Under the pieces are notes generated by a model, which ran no database searches, was not told the DNA's origin, and saw nothing but the letters and a program-made list of their open reading frames with translations. Both the position numbers and the translations under genes were made by a program. From Burkholderiaceae bacterium (GTDB lineage Bacteria; Pseudomonadota; Gammaproteobacteria; Burkholderiales; Burkholderiaceae_C), in the NCBI GenBank assembly GCA_023262365.1, contig JALRBF010000062.1, forward strand, positions 1 to 5,446: a DNA stretch of 5,446 bases. The letters run 5' to 3'. Of this stretch, positions 1-5,446 are shown one piece after another (position 1 is the stretch's first letter; each line of letters starts with the position of its first letter).

Positions 1-149
1 CCCACCCAGTTGCTGTCCAGCGTGAGGTTGTGGTTCATGTCTTGGATGACGGAGACCGTGTACTGGCCGGGTGTGACTTGGTCAAACACGCAGCGCATAC
101 GGCTTTGGCTAACCGCTTGCCATGGGGTGCGGCGCGAGCCCGGGCGCAT
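1..149 (-). CDS. DUF2141-like protein, 5'-truncated, runs off left edge
   Basis: Reading leftwards from an ATG at 147-149, 49 codons remain open to the window edge. Residues 19-49 resemble the conserved core of DUF2141 proteins, small usually exported proteins of unknown function: a Cys-x-Phe strand (C20, F22), the turn and strand PGQYTVSVIQD (27-37), then DMNHNLTLDSN (37-47). The last matches the family's HDxNxNGxLDxN pattern, with D37, N39, N41 and D45 spaced like an acidic calcium-type loop, followed by W-V-G. The usual N-terminal half (signal peptide plus first strands, roughly 60-70 residues) is missing. An in-frame TAA lies at 153-155, only GCC separates it from the ATG, and further upstream is acyl-CoA dehydrogenase coding sequence. 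No signal peptide or Shine-Dalgarno is visible. It may be a remnant or pseudogene, or an unusually short cytosolic form. The family call rests on remembered motifs, so moderately sure. Confidence 0.62.
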   Translation of the reverse strand, partial: MRPGSRRTPWQAVSQSRMRCVFDQVTPGQYTVSVIQDMNHNLTLDSNWV

Positions 150-152
150 GGC

Positions 153-170
153 TTACATGCGTTTGGCGAT
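153..170 (-). other. In-frame tail IAKRM between two TAA codons after the acyl-CoA dehydrogenase stop
   Basis: Directly after the acyl-CoA dehydrogenase TAA (171-173) the same frame reads ATC GCC AAA CGC ATG TAA, that is I-A-K-R-M-stop. Many members of that family end a few residues after the G-G-x-x-E-(V/I)-M motif with a tail of this type (I-A-x-R/K-x). This stretch therefore looks like the former C-terminus, cut off by the TAA at 171-173. The DUF2141-like ATG at 147-149 is also in this frame, one codon past the second TAA. Confidence 0.5.
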
Positions 171-1316
171 TTATTCGAGCATGACCTCGGTGGCGCCGCC
201 GCCAATGGCTTGAACCCGGGCGTCGCGGGCCATGCGCTCGACGGCGGTTTCGCGAATAAACCCCATGCCGCCGTGAAACTGCACACAGTCGTACATAACT
301 TGGTTGACCAAGGTGCCGGCCAAGGCTTTGATCATGGAGACTTCTTTGACCAGGCGGTGGCCCTGCCCCAAGCCCCAGGCGGTTTGATAGATAAAGGCGC
401 GCAGCGCCTCGACCTCGGCGTGGCGTTTGGCCAGTTGCTGACGGATGGCTTGTTTGTCCCACAGGCTGGCGCCAAAGGCTTTGCGTTGCCGCACCCAGTC
501 GAGTGTGAGTTCAATGGCGCGCGCGGCTTCGCCCATGGCCTGCGCACCGAGCACCAGGCGTTCGTTTTGTAGGTTGTGCGCCAGGGCGTAAAAGCCTTTG
601 TTTTCTTCGCCCAGCAAATTGTCTGCTGGAATGCGGCAGTTGTTGAAGGTGAGCTCGGCGGTGTCTGAGCTGAGCCAGCCGGTTTTGTTGAGTGGGCGGG
701 CCACGGTAAAGCCAGGGGTGCCTTTTTCCACAATGAACATGGAGATTTGGTGGTTACGGCCGGCCTCGCCGGTTTTGGCGGCCACAAAATACACGTCGCC
801 GTGCACCCCGTTGGTGATGAACATTTTGGAGCCGTTGAGTACCCAGTCGTCGCCGTCGCGCCTGGCGCTGGTGCGCATGCTGGCTAGGTCCGAGCCGGCG
901 TCGGCTTCGGTCATGGCAACGGCAGCAATTTTTTCGCCACGGCACAGCGCAGGCATGAGCGCGCGTTGTTGCGCCGGGCTACCGGCGTGGTGCAGGTGTG
1001 GGCTGGCCATGTCGGTGTGCACCAGCACCGTGACGGCAAAGCCGCCAAAGGTGCTGCGCCCGAGCTCTTCGGCCAGTACCGTGGTGGCCAGGGGGTCGAG
1101 TTCGCTACCGCCGTATTCGCTGGGGTAGCGCATGCCCAGCCATCCCATGTCGCCCATGGCGCGCAGCACCGCGCGCGGCACCATGCCTTGTTCTTCCCAG
1201 ACCGTCGCATGAGGCTCAACTTCTTGGTTAATGAAGCGGCGCAAGGCGTCGCGCAGCATGTGATGCTCTTCGCGCAAAAAGGGCAGGCTTAGGGTGGCGT
1301 GTAGGTCTTGGTTCAT
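171..1316 (-). CDS. Acyl-CoA dehydrogenase (isovaleryl/long-chain-type active site)
   Basis: A 381-residue FAD flavoenzyme that would form the alpha,beta double bond of an acyl-CoA and pass electrons to electron-transfer flavoprotein in the cytosol. The N-terminal helical domain starts near residue 15 (REEHHMLRDALRRF). The beta domain carries AMTEADAGSDL (134-144) and NGSKMFITNG (161-170). The C-terminal helical domain has RKAFG (278-282), QFHGGMGF (346-353) and IGGGATEVM (371-379). The position holding the catalytic Glu of medium-chain enzymes (YEGT) is Gly here. E252 in NERLVL aligns with the catalytic base of isovaleryl- and long-chain acyl-CoA dehydrogenases, so the active site looks complete. 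Substrate cannot be named. The ATG at 1316 is preferred over an in-frame GTG at 1364, which adds 16 residues unlike the family and overlaps the SDR stop. No Shine-Dalgarno is visible. The protein ends about six residues early (see 153-170), beyond the FAD-contacting motif, so it probably still works. Confidence 0.93.
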   Translation of the reverse strand: MNQDLHATLSLPFLREEHHMLRDALRRFINQEVEPHATVWEEQGMVPRAVLRAMGDMGWLGMRYPSEYGGSELDPLATTVLAEELGRSTFGGFAVTVLVHTDMASPHLHHAGSPAQQRALMPALCRGEKIAAVAMTEADAGSDLASMRTSARRDGDDWVLNGSKMFITNGVHGDVYFVAAKTGEAGRNHQISMFIVEKGTPGFTVARPLNKTGWLSSDTAELTFNNCRIPADNLLGEENKGFYALAHNLQNERLVLGAQAMGEAARAIELTLDWVRQRKAFGASLWDKQAIRQQLAKRHAEVEALRAFIYQTAWGLGQGHRLVKEVSMIKALAGTLVNQVMYDCVQFHGGMGFIRETAVERMARDARVQAIGGGATEVMLE

Positions 1317-1322
1317 GGCGCT

Positions 1323-1339
1323 GGAGGGTGGGTGAAGGG
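1323..1339 (+). other. G-tract cluster (possible G-quadruplex) upstream of the acyl-CoA dehydrogenase start
   Basis: The plus strand reads GGAGGGTGGGTGAAGGG, four G tracts of 2, 3, 3 and 3 with loops of 1 to 4 bases. This fits a two-tier quadruplex pattern. The plus strand is the template for the genes here, so the mRNA is C-rich at this point. It begins 6 bases upstream of the ATG at 1316. Sequence pattern only; no evidence of folding or function. Confidence 0.3.
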
Positions 1340-1350
1340 TGAAGTTGCAG
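1324..1350. repeat. Imperfect spacer repeat, copy in the SDR/acyl-CoA dehydrogenase gap
   Basis: Plus-strand sequence GAGGGTG, then GGTG, then AAGGGTGAAGTTGCAG. Apart from the central GGTG it matches the block at 2136-2158 at 20 of 23 positions. It fills nearly the whole 35-base spacer, from 1 base past the SDR stop to 7 bases before the acyl-CoA dehydrogenase ATG. Within it, GGGTGAAG is preceded by a similar GGGTGAA, a small internal duplication that explains the extra bases. Not a coding repeat and not visibly palindromic. Confidence 0.5.
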
Positions 1351-1351
1351 T

Positions 1352-2119
1352 TTACGCCGCGCACCAGCCGCCATCGACCAGCCAGTCGGTACCGGTGACG
1401 AAGGAGGCGCGCGGGCCCACGAGAAACGCAATTACGTCGGCCACTTCTTGGGCAGTGGCCAGGCGGCCTAGGGCGTGTTTGGGGCCAAGCGCTTGGCGGG
1501 CTTGCTCCATGGTGTCAAAGCGCAGCGTCATGCGGGCGGTTTCAACCGCACCAGGCGAGACCGAGACCACGCGGATGCCGTCGGCGGCGTGGTCAACCGC
1601 CATGGCCCGGGTGAGGTTGATGAGTCCGCCTTTGGCGGTGCAGTAGGCCGCGCGCCCGGGGGCGCCCACGTGTCCGAGTTGTGAGGCCAGGTGCACGATG
1701 GTGCCGCCGCCGCGTGCGCGCATCAGTGGCACCGCCGCTTGGCTGGTGAGAAAAGCGCCCGTGAGGTGCACGCGCAAGACTTGCTCCCAATCGGCCAAGG
1801 TGGCGGTTTCAACGGTGGCGCTGGGGTCGGCATGGGCGGCGCAGTTCACCAGTGCCCCCAACCCATGGGGCCGCTGGGCCAACCAGGTCGCGGCGTGCGC
1901 GATGGTCGCGGGGTCGGTGACGTCGCCCGGCATGGTGTGCAGCGTGGCCTTGGGGTACTGGGTCTGCAGTTGTTGCAGGGCTTGGGTGTCGCGGTCAAAC
2001 GCCAACACCGTCCAGCCGTCTTGCAGCAAGGCGTCTACGGTGGCCGCGCCAATGCCGCTGGCGCCGCCTACCACCCAGGCGGTGGCCGGTGCAGGGATAA
2101 AAGATGAGGGTGGGTTCAT
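1352..2119 (-). CDS. Short-chain dehydrogenase/reductase (SDR), classical type
   Basis: A 255-residue Rossmann-fold oxidoreductase, normal length for classical SDRs, probably cytosolic and tetrameric. The cofactor loop is VGGASGIG (17-24), the classical TGxxxGxG with Val for Thr. D42 at the end of the second strand (VLAFDRD) usually indicates NAD(H) rather than NADP(H). D66 (GDVTD) fits the adenine pocket, and NCAA (92-95) replaces the NNAG motif. Catalytic Ser146, Tyr159 and Lys163 (YCTAK) are present, as are SPG (188-190) and the C-terminal GTDWLVDGGW. The tetrad Asn, usually in VNLTG, is His118 here (VHLTGAF). The substrate is not evident. Position beside an acyl-CoA dehydrogenase makes a hydroxyacyl-CoA or other secondary alcohol possible, but sugars or steroids cannot be excluded. 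It starts 46 bases after pgi with no visible Shine-Dalgarno. The ATG at 2119 suits the family, leaving about 13 residues before the first strand. Confidence 0.93.
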   Translation of the reverse strand: MNPPSSFIPAPATAWVVGGASGIGAATVDALLQDGWTVLAFDRDTQALQQLQTQYPKATLHTMPGDVTDPATIAHAATWLAQRPHGLGALVNCAAHADPSATVETATLADWEQVLRVHLTGAFLTSQAAVPLMRARGGGTIVHLASQLGHVGAPGRAAYCTAKGGLINLTRAMAVDHAADGIRVVSVSPGAVETARMTLRFDTMEQARQALGPKHALGRLATAQEVADVIAFLVGPRASFVTGTDWLVDGGWCAA

Positions 2120-2125
2120 GGTGGG
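2108..2125 (+). other. G-tract cluster over the SDR start codon
   Basis: The plus strand has GGG, GGG, GG and GGG tracts with loops T, TTCAT and T, spanning the complement of the SDR ATG (2117-2119). As at 1323-1339, the G-rich strand is the template strand. A two-tier quadruplex is possible on paper. It may equally be chance in GC-rich DNA combined with the Pro-Pro codons of the SDR N-terminus (MNPPSS). Confidence 0.25.
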
Positions 2126-2135
2126 CTTAGGCAGT

Positions 2136-2158
2136 GAGGGTGGAGCGTGAAGGTGCAG
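2136..2158. repeat. Imperfect spacer repeat, copy in the pgi/SDR gap
   Basis: Plus-strand sequence GAGGGTG followed by GAGCGTGAAGGTGCAG. It matches the spacer block at 1324-1350 at 20 of 23 positions once a 4-base insertion in the other copy is allowed. It lies 7 bases past the pgi stop and 16 bases before the SDR start, so both copies sit between a stop codon and the next start in the same orientation. It could be a small dispersed element, a binding site, or the trace of a duplication; nothing here decides. Confidence 0.5.
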
Positions 2159-2165
2159 CGCGATG

Positions 2166-3725
2166 TCATGCGGTGGGCGTTTGGGCCAGGGTTTTGCCCA
2201 GTTCTACGCCCCATTGGTCAAAGGGGTGGATGTCCCACAACATGGCTTGGCAAAACACCTTGTGTTCGTAGGCGGCAAGCAGCGCACCCAGGTGAAACGG
2301 GGTGAGGGCGTCGAGCCACAACTGGTTGCTGGGGACGTTACCGACGTAGCTGCGATGCGGGGCTAGGGCCGTGGCGGCGGCGCGGTCTAGGCCTTGGTTC
2401 TCCAGCCACGCTTGGGTTTGGGCGGTGTCTCGGCCCAGCGCCAGGGCGCGGGCTTGAGCGGCCACTTGCTGCTGCATGAAGCGGGCTTGTTGCTGCTCCT
2501 CGGGTGTGGCGTGTGGGTCGGTTTGTACGGCCACCAGGTCAACCGGTACGCGGTGGGTGCCTTGGTGCAGCAGTTGAAAGTAGGCGTGTTGGCCGTCCAC
2601 CCCCAGGCCGCCCCATACGGTGGGGGCGGTGTCGATTTGTACGGGCGAGCCGTTGCGGTGCACGCGTTTGCCGTTGCTCTCCATTTCGAGCTGCTGCAAG
2701 TAGGCTGGCAGGTGGCGCAGGCGGCTGTCGTAACAGGCCACCACGTGGCTGGGGCTGCCAAGAAAGTTGCGGTTCCACACGCTCAGCAGGGCCAGCGTCA
2801 GCGGCAGGTTGTGCGCGGGGTCGGCTTGCCAAAAGTGTTCGTCCATGGCCCGCGCGCCGGCCAAAAAATCTTCAAAGGCTGGCGCGCCAATGGCCATGGC
2901 CAAAGGCAGGCCAACGGCGGACCAGACCGAATAGCGTCCACCCACCCACGGCGCAAACGTGTGGATGTGCGAGGCGGCAAAGCCGGCGTAGGCCGCGCCT
3001 TGGGGGTTGGCGGTAACCGCCACCAGGTGCGGGGCGTGCGCGGCCTCGGCCAGGCCGTGTTGACGCAACCATTGGCGTGCGGCGTGCAGCAGCCACAGGG
3101 TTTCGGGGGTGGTGAAGCTTTTGCTTTGCACCACAAACAGGGTGCGCGCGGGCGGCAGGCCGTGCAAGGCGCGTTGCATGGCCCAGGTGTCGGGGGTGGA
3201 GACAAAGCGCAGCGTGGGCTCGTTGTTTGGGTTGGGGGCCAGCGCGGCGCAGGCCATGCGGGGCCCCAGGTCGGAGCCGCCGATGCCCAAGCTGACCACG
3301 GCCTGCACGGGCTGCCCGTTGGCGCCCAGCCACTGCCCTTGGCGTACGGTTTGGGCGGTGTGCAAAAACGCTTGACGGGCTTGTTGCACCGCTTGCTCCA
3401 CCTCGTGGCCCCACGGCGGCTGCGACAGCCCGGGGGTGCGCAACGCCACGTGCAGCGCGGGCCGGCCCTCGGTGGGGTTGACCATGGCACCTTGGGCCAT
3501 GGCGCGCGCTTGGGGCAGCACCTGCGCTTGCTCGGCCAGGCCGTGCAGCGCGGCGAGCACCGCGGCGGTGATGGGTTGGTGGCCAGCGTGCAGCGCCACC
3601 CCGGCGGCGCGCCAAATTAGGGGCGAACGGCTGGGGTCATGCAGCAGCGGGCCAAGCGGGGGCGGACTGGCTTGGGCCAGCCGCTGTAGCTGTTGCCATG
3701 CGGGCCATGCGGTGGGGCCGGACAT
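2166..3725 (-). CDS. pgi: Glucose-6-phosphate isomerase
   Basis: A 519-residue enzyme interconverting glucose 6-phosphate and fructose 6-phosphate in the cytosol, for glycolysis or gluconeogenesis; slightly shorter than the 549-residue E. coli protein. Diagnostic motifs run in order: NPTEGRPALHVALR (83-96), GIGGSDLGP (147-155) and SKSFTTPET (201-209) for phosphate binding, VGGRYSVWSAVGLP (261-274) with Arg264, LEMESNGK (346-353) with catalytic Glu349, GQHAYFQLLHQGT (378-390) with ring-opening His380, and GVELGK (506-511) with catalytic Lys511. All key residues are present, so it should be active. The E. coli WGEPGTNGQH stretch reads WGGLGVDGQH here. The ATG at 3725 is chosen because the frame further upstream reads antisense-like Pro/Thr/Arg-rich sequence inside the E1 gene. 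Homology begins shortly after this Met. The gene lies 31 bases after the E1 stop, with no clear Shine-Dalgarno. Confidence 0.97.
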   Translation of the reverse strand: MSGPTAWPAWQQLQRLAQASPPPLGPLLHDPSRSPLIWRAAGVALHAGHQPITAAVLAALHGLAEQAQVLPQARAMAQGAMVNPTEGRPALHVALRTPGLSQPPWGHEVEQAVQQARQAFLHTAQTVRQGQWLGANGQPVQAVVSLGIGGSDLGPRMACAALAPNPNNEPTLRFVSTPDTWAMQRALHGLPPARTLFVVQSKSFTTPETLWLLHAARQWLRQHGLAEAAHAPHLVAVTANPQGAAYAGFAASHIHTFAPWVGGRYSVWSAVGLPLAMAIGAPAFEDFLAGARAMDEHFWQADPAHNLPLTLALLSVWNRNFLGSPSHVVACYDSRLRHLPAYLQQLEMESNGKRVHRNGSPVQIDTAPTVWGGLGVDGQHAYFQLLHQGTHRVPVDLVAVQTDPHATPEEQQQARFMQQQVAAQARALALGRDTAQTQAWLENQGLDRAAATALAPHRSYVGNVPSNQLWLDALTPFHLGALLAAYEHKVFCQAMLWDIHPFDQWGVELGKTLAQTPTA

Positions 3726-3756
3726 TGATGCTGAATTGCGCAGAGCCAGGGACGTT

Positions 3757-5446
3757 TCATTGTAGGGTGCGCACGGCGTGGGCAATGGCTTGGGCGTCAA
3801 CCGCAAAATGCCGCCGCAGCGCCGCGCGGGTGTCGCTGCGGCCAAAGCCGTCGGTGCCCAGCGTGAGGTAGCGTGCGCCGGGCGGCAGGTAGGCGCGAAT
3901 GCTCTCGGGCAGCAGGCGCACGTAATCGCTGGCGGCAACGATGGGGCCCTGGCACGACCCCAGCAGCTGGTGCAGGTGCGAGGCTTGCGGCGTGGCCTGG
4001 TGGGCGTGGCCGTTGCGCGCGAGCTCGCTCCAGCTGGTGATGCTGAACACATCGCAGGTGATGCCCTCGGCGGCCAAGGTTTGGGCCGCGCGCAGCACCT
4101 CGACCATGATGGCACCCGAGCCGAGTAAGGCGGCCTGGGCTTGGCCTGTGCCCACGCGCGTGAAGTGGTAACCGCCTTGGCAGATGGCTTGGGCGTGGCG
4201 TGGGTCCACGCTGGGCTGGGCGTAGTTGTCGTTGTTGAGGGTGATGTAGTAAAACACGTCGCGCTGCTGGCCAATCATCTCTTCCATGCCGGCTTGCAGC
4301 AACAGCGCGAGTTCGCCGGCAAACGCTGGGTCGTAGGCCTTGCAGTTGGGTATGGTGCTGGCCACCACGTGGCTGCTGCCGTCTTGGTGTTGCAAGCCCT
4401 CGCCGCCCAACGTGGTGCGCCCCGAGGTGGCACCAAGCAAAAAACCGCGCGCGCGTTGGTCGGCGGCGGCCCATATTTGGTCGCCCACGCGTTGAAAGCC
4501 AAACATGGAGTAATAAATGTAAAACGGCAGCATGGCCAAGCCATGCACGCTGTAGCTGGTGGCCGCGGCGGTCCAACTGGCCAGGGCGCCGGCTTCGCTG
4601 ATGCCTTCTTCAAGAATTTGGCCATCGGTGGCTTCGCGATAGCTTAGCACCGAGCCGATGTCCTCGGGGTCGTAGCGTTGACCCAGGCTTGAGTAAATCC
4701 CCACTTGCTTGAACAGGTTGGCCATGCCAAAGGTGCGTGCCTCATCGGCCACGATGGGCACCAGACGGGGGCCGAGCTCGGGGGCTTTGAGCAAGTGGCC
4801 AAGCATGCGCACAAAGGCCATGGTGGTGCTCATGACTTTGTCTTGGGCGTTGATGGCGAATTGCGCGTATTGATCAAGCGCTGGGCGCGCCGGGCTATCG
4901 CATGTGGTGTGGCGTACCGGTAAGGCCCCGCCAAGTGCGGCACGGCGCGCCTTGAGATACTGCAGTTCGGGGCTGTCGTCTTGGGGGCGGTAAAACGCCA
5001 GATCCAAGGTATCGGCGTCGCTCAGTGGCAAGTTAAAGCGGTTGCGAAAGGCAAGCAGCTCGGCGTCGTCGAGCTTTTTTTGCGAGTGCGTCGTCATTTT
5101 GCCTTGGCCGGCGTTGCCCATGCCGTAGCCTTTTTTGGTGTGCGCCAAGATGACCACGGGTTGCCCTTGGTGTTGCACGGCGGCGCGGTAGGCGGCGTAA
5201 ATTTTGGTCAGGTCATGGCCGCCGCGTTTGAGTCGGTCGATTTGTTCATCGGTCAGCCCCATGGCCAGTTGCGTGAGCTCGGGGTTTTGGCCAAAAAAGT
5301 TGTCGCGGTTGTAGCGGCCGTCTTTGGCGGCAAAGGTCTGAAATTGCCCGTCCACCGTGCGCGAAAAGGTTCGCAGCAGCGCGCCTTGTGCGTCTTGTGC
5401 AAACAGGCCGTCCCAGTCAGAGCCCCACACCAGCTTGATAACGCGC
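3757..5446 (-). CDS. Homodimeric-type pyruvate/2-oxoacid dehydrogenase E1 (AceE/MdeB family), 3' part
   Basis: Thiamine diphosphate-dependent E1 that decarboxylates a 2-oxoacid and acylates the E2 lipoyl group. About 563 C-terminal residues are in the window. The frame is open to the right edge, so the N-terminal third, with the thiamine GDG motif, lies outside. Counting from the Val of VWGSDWDGLF as residue 1: ILAHTKKGYGMG (94-105), active-site loop His115 (THSQKK), VADEARTFGM (228-237), ILEEGISE (272-279) with Glu275 matching the activating Glu of E. coli AceE, FYIYYSMFGFQR (303-314), GEGLQHQDG (343-351) with His348, and LGTDGFGRSDTR (524-535). It ends after HAVRTLQ, about 30 residues earlier than E. 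coli AceE. No aceF or lpd follows; pgi does. TLGGEGLQHQDGSSH and YDPAFAGELA recall, from memory, the MdeB-like paralogs (active on 2-oxobutyrate, often labelled alpha-ketoglutarate dehydrogenase) more than housekeeping AceE. The family is certain, the paralog is not, so no symbol is given. Confidence 0.92.
   Translation of the reverse strand, partial: RVIKLVWGSDWDGLFAQDAQGALLRTFSRTVDGQFQTFAAKDGRYNRDNFFGQNPELTQLAMGLTDEQIDRLKRGGHDLTKIYAAYRAAVQHQGQPVVILAHTKKGYGMGNAGQGKMTTHSQKKLDDAELLAFRNRFNLPLSDADTLDLAFYRPQDDSPELQYLKARRAALGGALPVRHTTCDSPARPALDQYAQFAINAQDKVMSTTMAFVRMLGHLLKAPELGPRLVPIVADEARTFGMANLFKQVGIYSSLGQRYDPEDIGSVLSYREATDGQILEEGISEAGALASWTAAATSYSVHGLAMLPFYIYYSMFGFQRVGDQIWAAADQRARGFLLGATSGRTTLGGEGLQHQDGSSHVVASTIPNCKAYDPAFAGELALLLQAGMEEMIGQQRDVFYYITLNNDNYAQPSVDPRHAQAICQGGYHFTRVGTGQAQAALLGSGAIMVEVLRAAQTLAAEGITCDVFSITSWSELARNGHAHQATPQASHLHQLLGSCQGPIVAASDYVRLLPESIRAYLPPGARYLTLGTDGFGRSDTRAALRRHFAVDAQAIAHAVRTLQ

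Noticed and set aside
30..572. Plus-strand open frame of 180 codons over the left end
   Set aside because: It lies opposite the well-supported acyl-CoA dehydrogenase C-terminus and the DUF2141-like frame, and shows no domain of its own.
1317..1364. GTG at 1364 as start of the acyl-CoA dehydrogenase
   Set aside because: It would overlap the SDR stop by 13 bases and add 16 residues (MRGVNCNF...) with no family resemblance. The ATG at 1316 gives the usual N-terminus.
2394..3620. Plus-strand open frame of 408 codons opposite pgi
   Set aside because: Gly/Val/His/Arg-rich translation with no recognisable domain, antisense to an intact pgi with all its motifs. Long antisense frames are expected at this base composition.
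150..3756. Possible intrinsic terminators or promoters in the four spacers
   Set aside because: No stem-loop followed by a T run and no convincing -35/-10 pair was seen. The spacers are only 21-46 bases and fit co-transcription.
3726..3760. ATG at 3758-3760 overlapping the E1 stop codon (ATGA), a possible coupled start
   Set aside because: It is in a different frame from pgi and opens a translation with no recognisable homology. The pgi frame starts at 3725.
2166..4274. A continuous 702-codon minus-strand frame reaching from pgi far into the E1 gene
   Set aside because: Only the part after the ATG at 3725 matches glucose-6-phosphate isomerase. The upstream 183 codons are low-complexity Pro/Thr/Ala/Arg sequence, an out-of-frame shadow of the E1 gene in GC-rich DNA.

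Overview
The window is GC-rich, densely coding bacterial DNA. Every recognisable gene lies on the minus strand. The protein sequences look proteobacterial, most likely Betaproteobacteria (Burkholderiales, perhaps Comamonadaceae). That placement is from remembered family resemblance plus the homodimeric-type pyruvate dehydrogenase E1; no search was run.

In transcription order (right to left) the layout is: (1) the 3' two thirds of a homodimeric-type pyruvate/2-oxoacid dehydrogenase E1 gene (AceE/MdeB family, 3757 to the right edge); (2) a complete glucose-6-phosphate isomerase gene, pgi (2166-3725); (3) a complete short-chain dehydrogenase/reductase gene (1352-2119); (4) an acyl-CoA dehydrogenase gene (171-1316); (5) a 5'-truncated DUF2141-like reading frame that leaves the window at the left edge (1-149). 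The spacers are 31, 46, 35 and 21 bases, so the five could be one transcription unit. No tRNA, rRNA, CRISPR array, insertion sequence, convincing promoter or terminator was seen, and there is no gene-free stretch longer than 46 bases.

Functionally, the E1 would decarboxylate a 2-oxoacid to feed an acyl-CoA pool, while the acyl-CoA dehydrogenase and a probably NAD-dependent SDR could oxidise acyl-CoA-type intermediates. Pgi belongs to hexose phosphate interconversion and does not obviously fit. No aceF (E2) or lpd (E3) follows the E1 gene. Together with several sequence details, this suggests a secondary E1 paralog rather than the housekeeping aceE, but that is an inference.

Most of the window is ordinary metabolism and I found no clear new system. 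Points worth a second look are: an apparent premature stop in the acyl-CoA dehydrogenase followed in frame by a family-like tail (IAKRM) and a second stop; a DUF2141 frame lacking its usual N-terminal half directly after it; an imperfect repeat of about 25 bases shared by the two consecutive spacers pgi/SDR and SDR/acyl-CoA dehydrogenase; G-tract clusters on the template strand at both of those start codons; a short C-terminus and non-canonical context for the E1; and the absence of a visible Shine-Dalgarno at any start.
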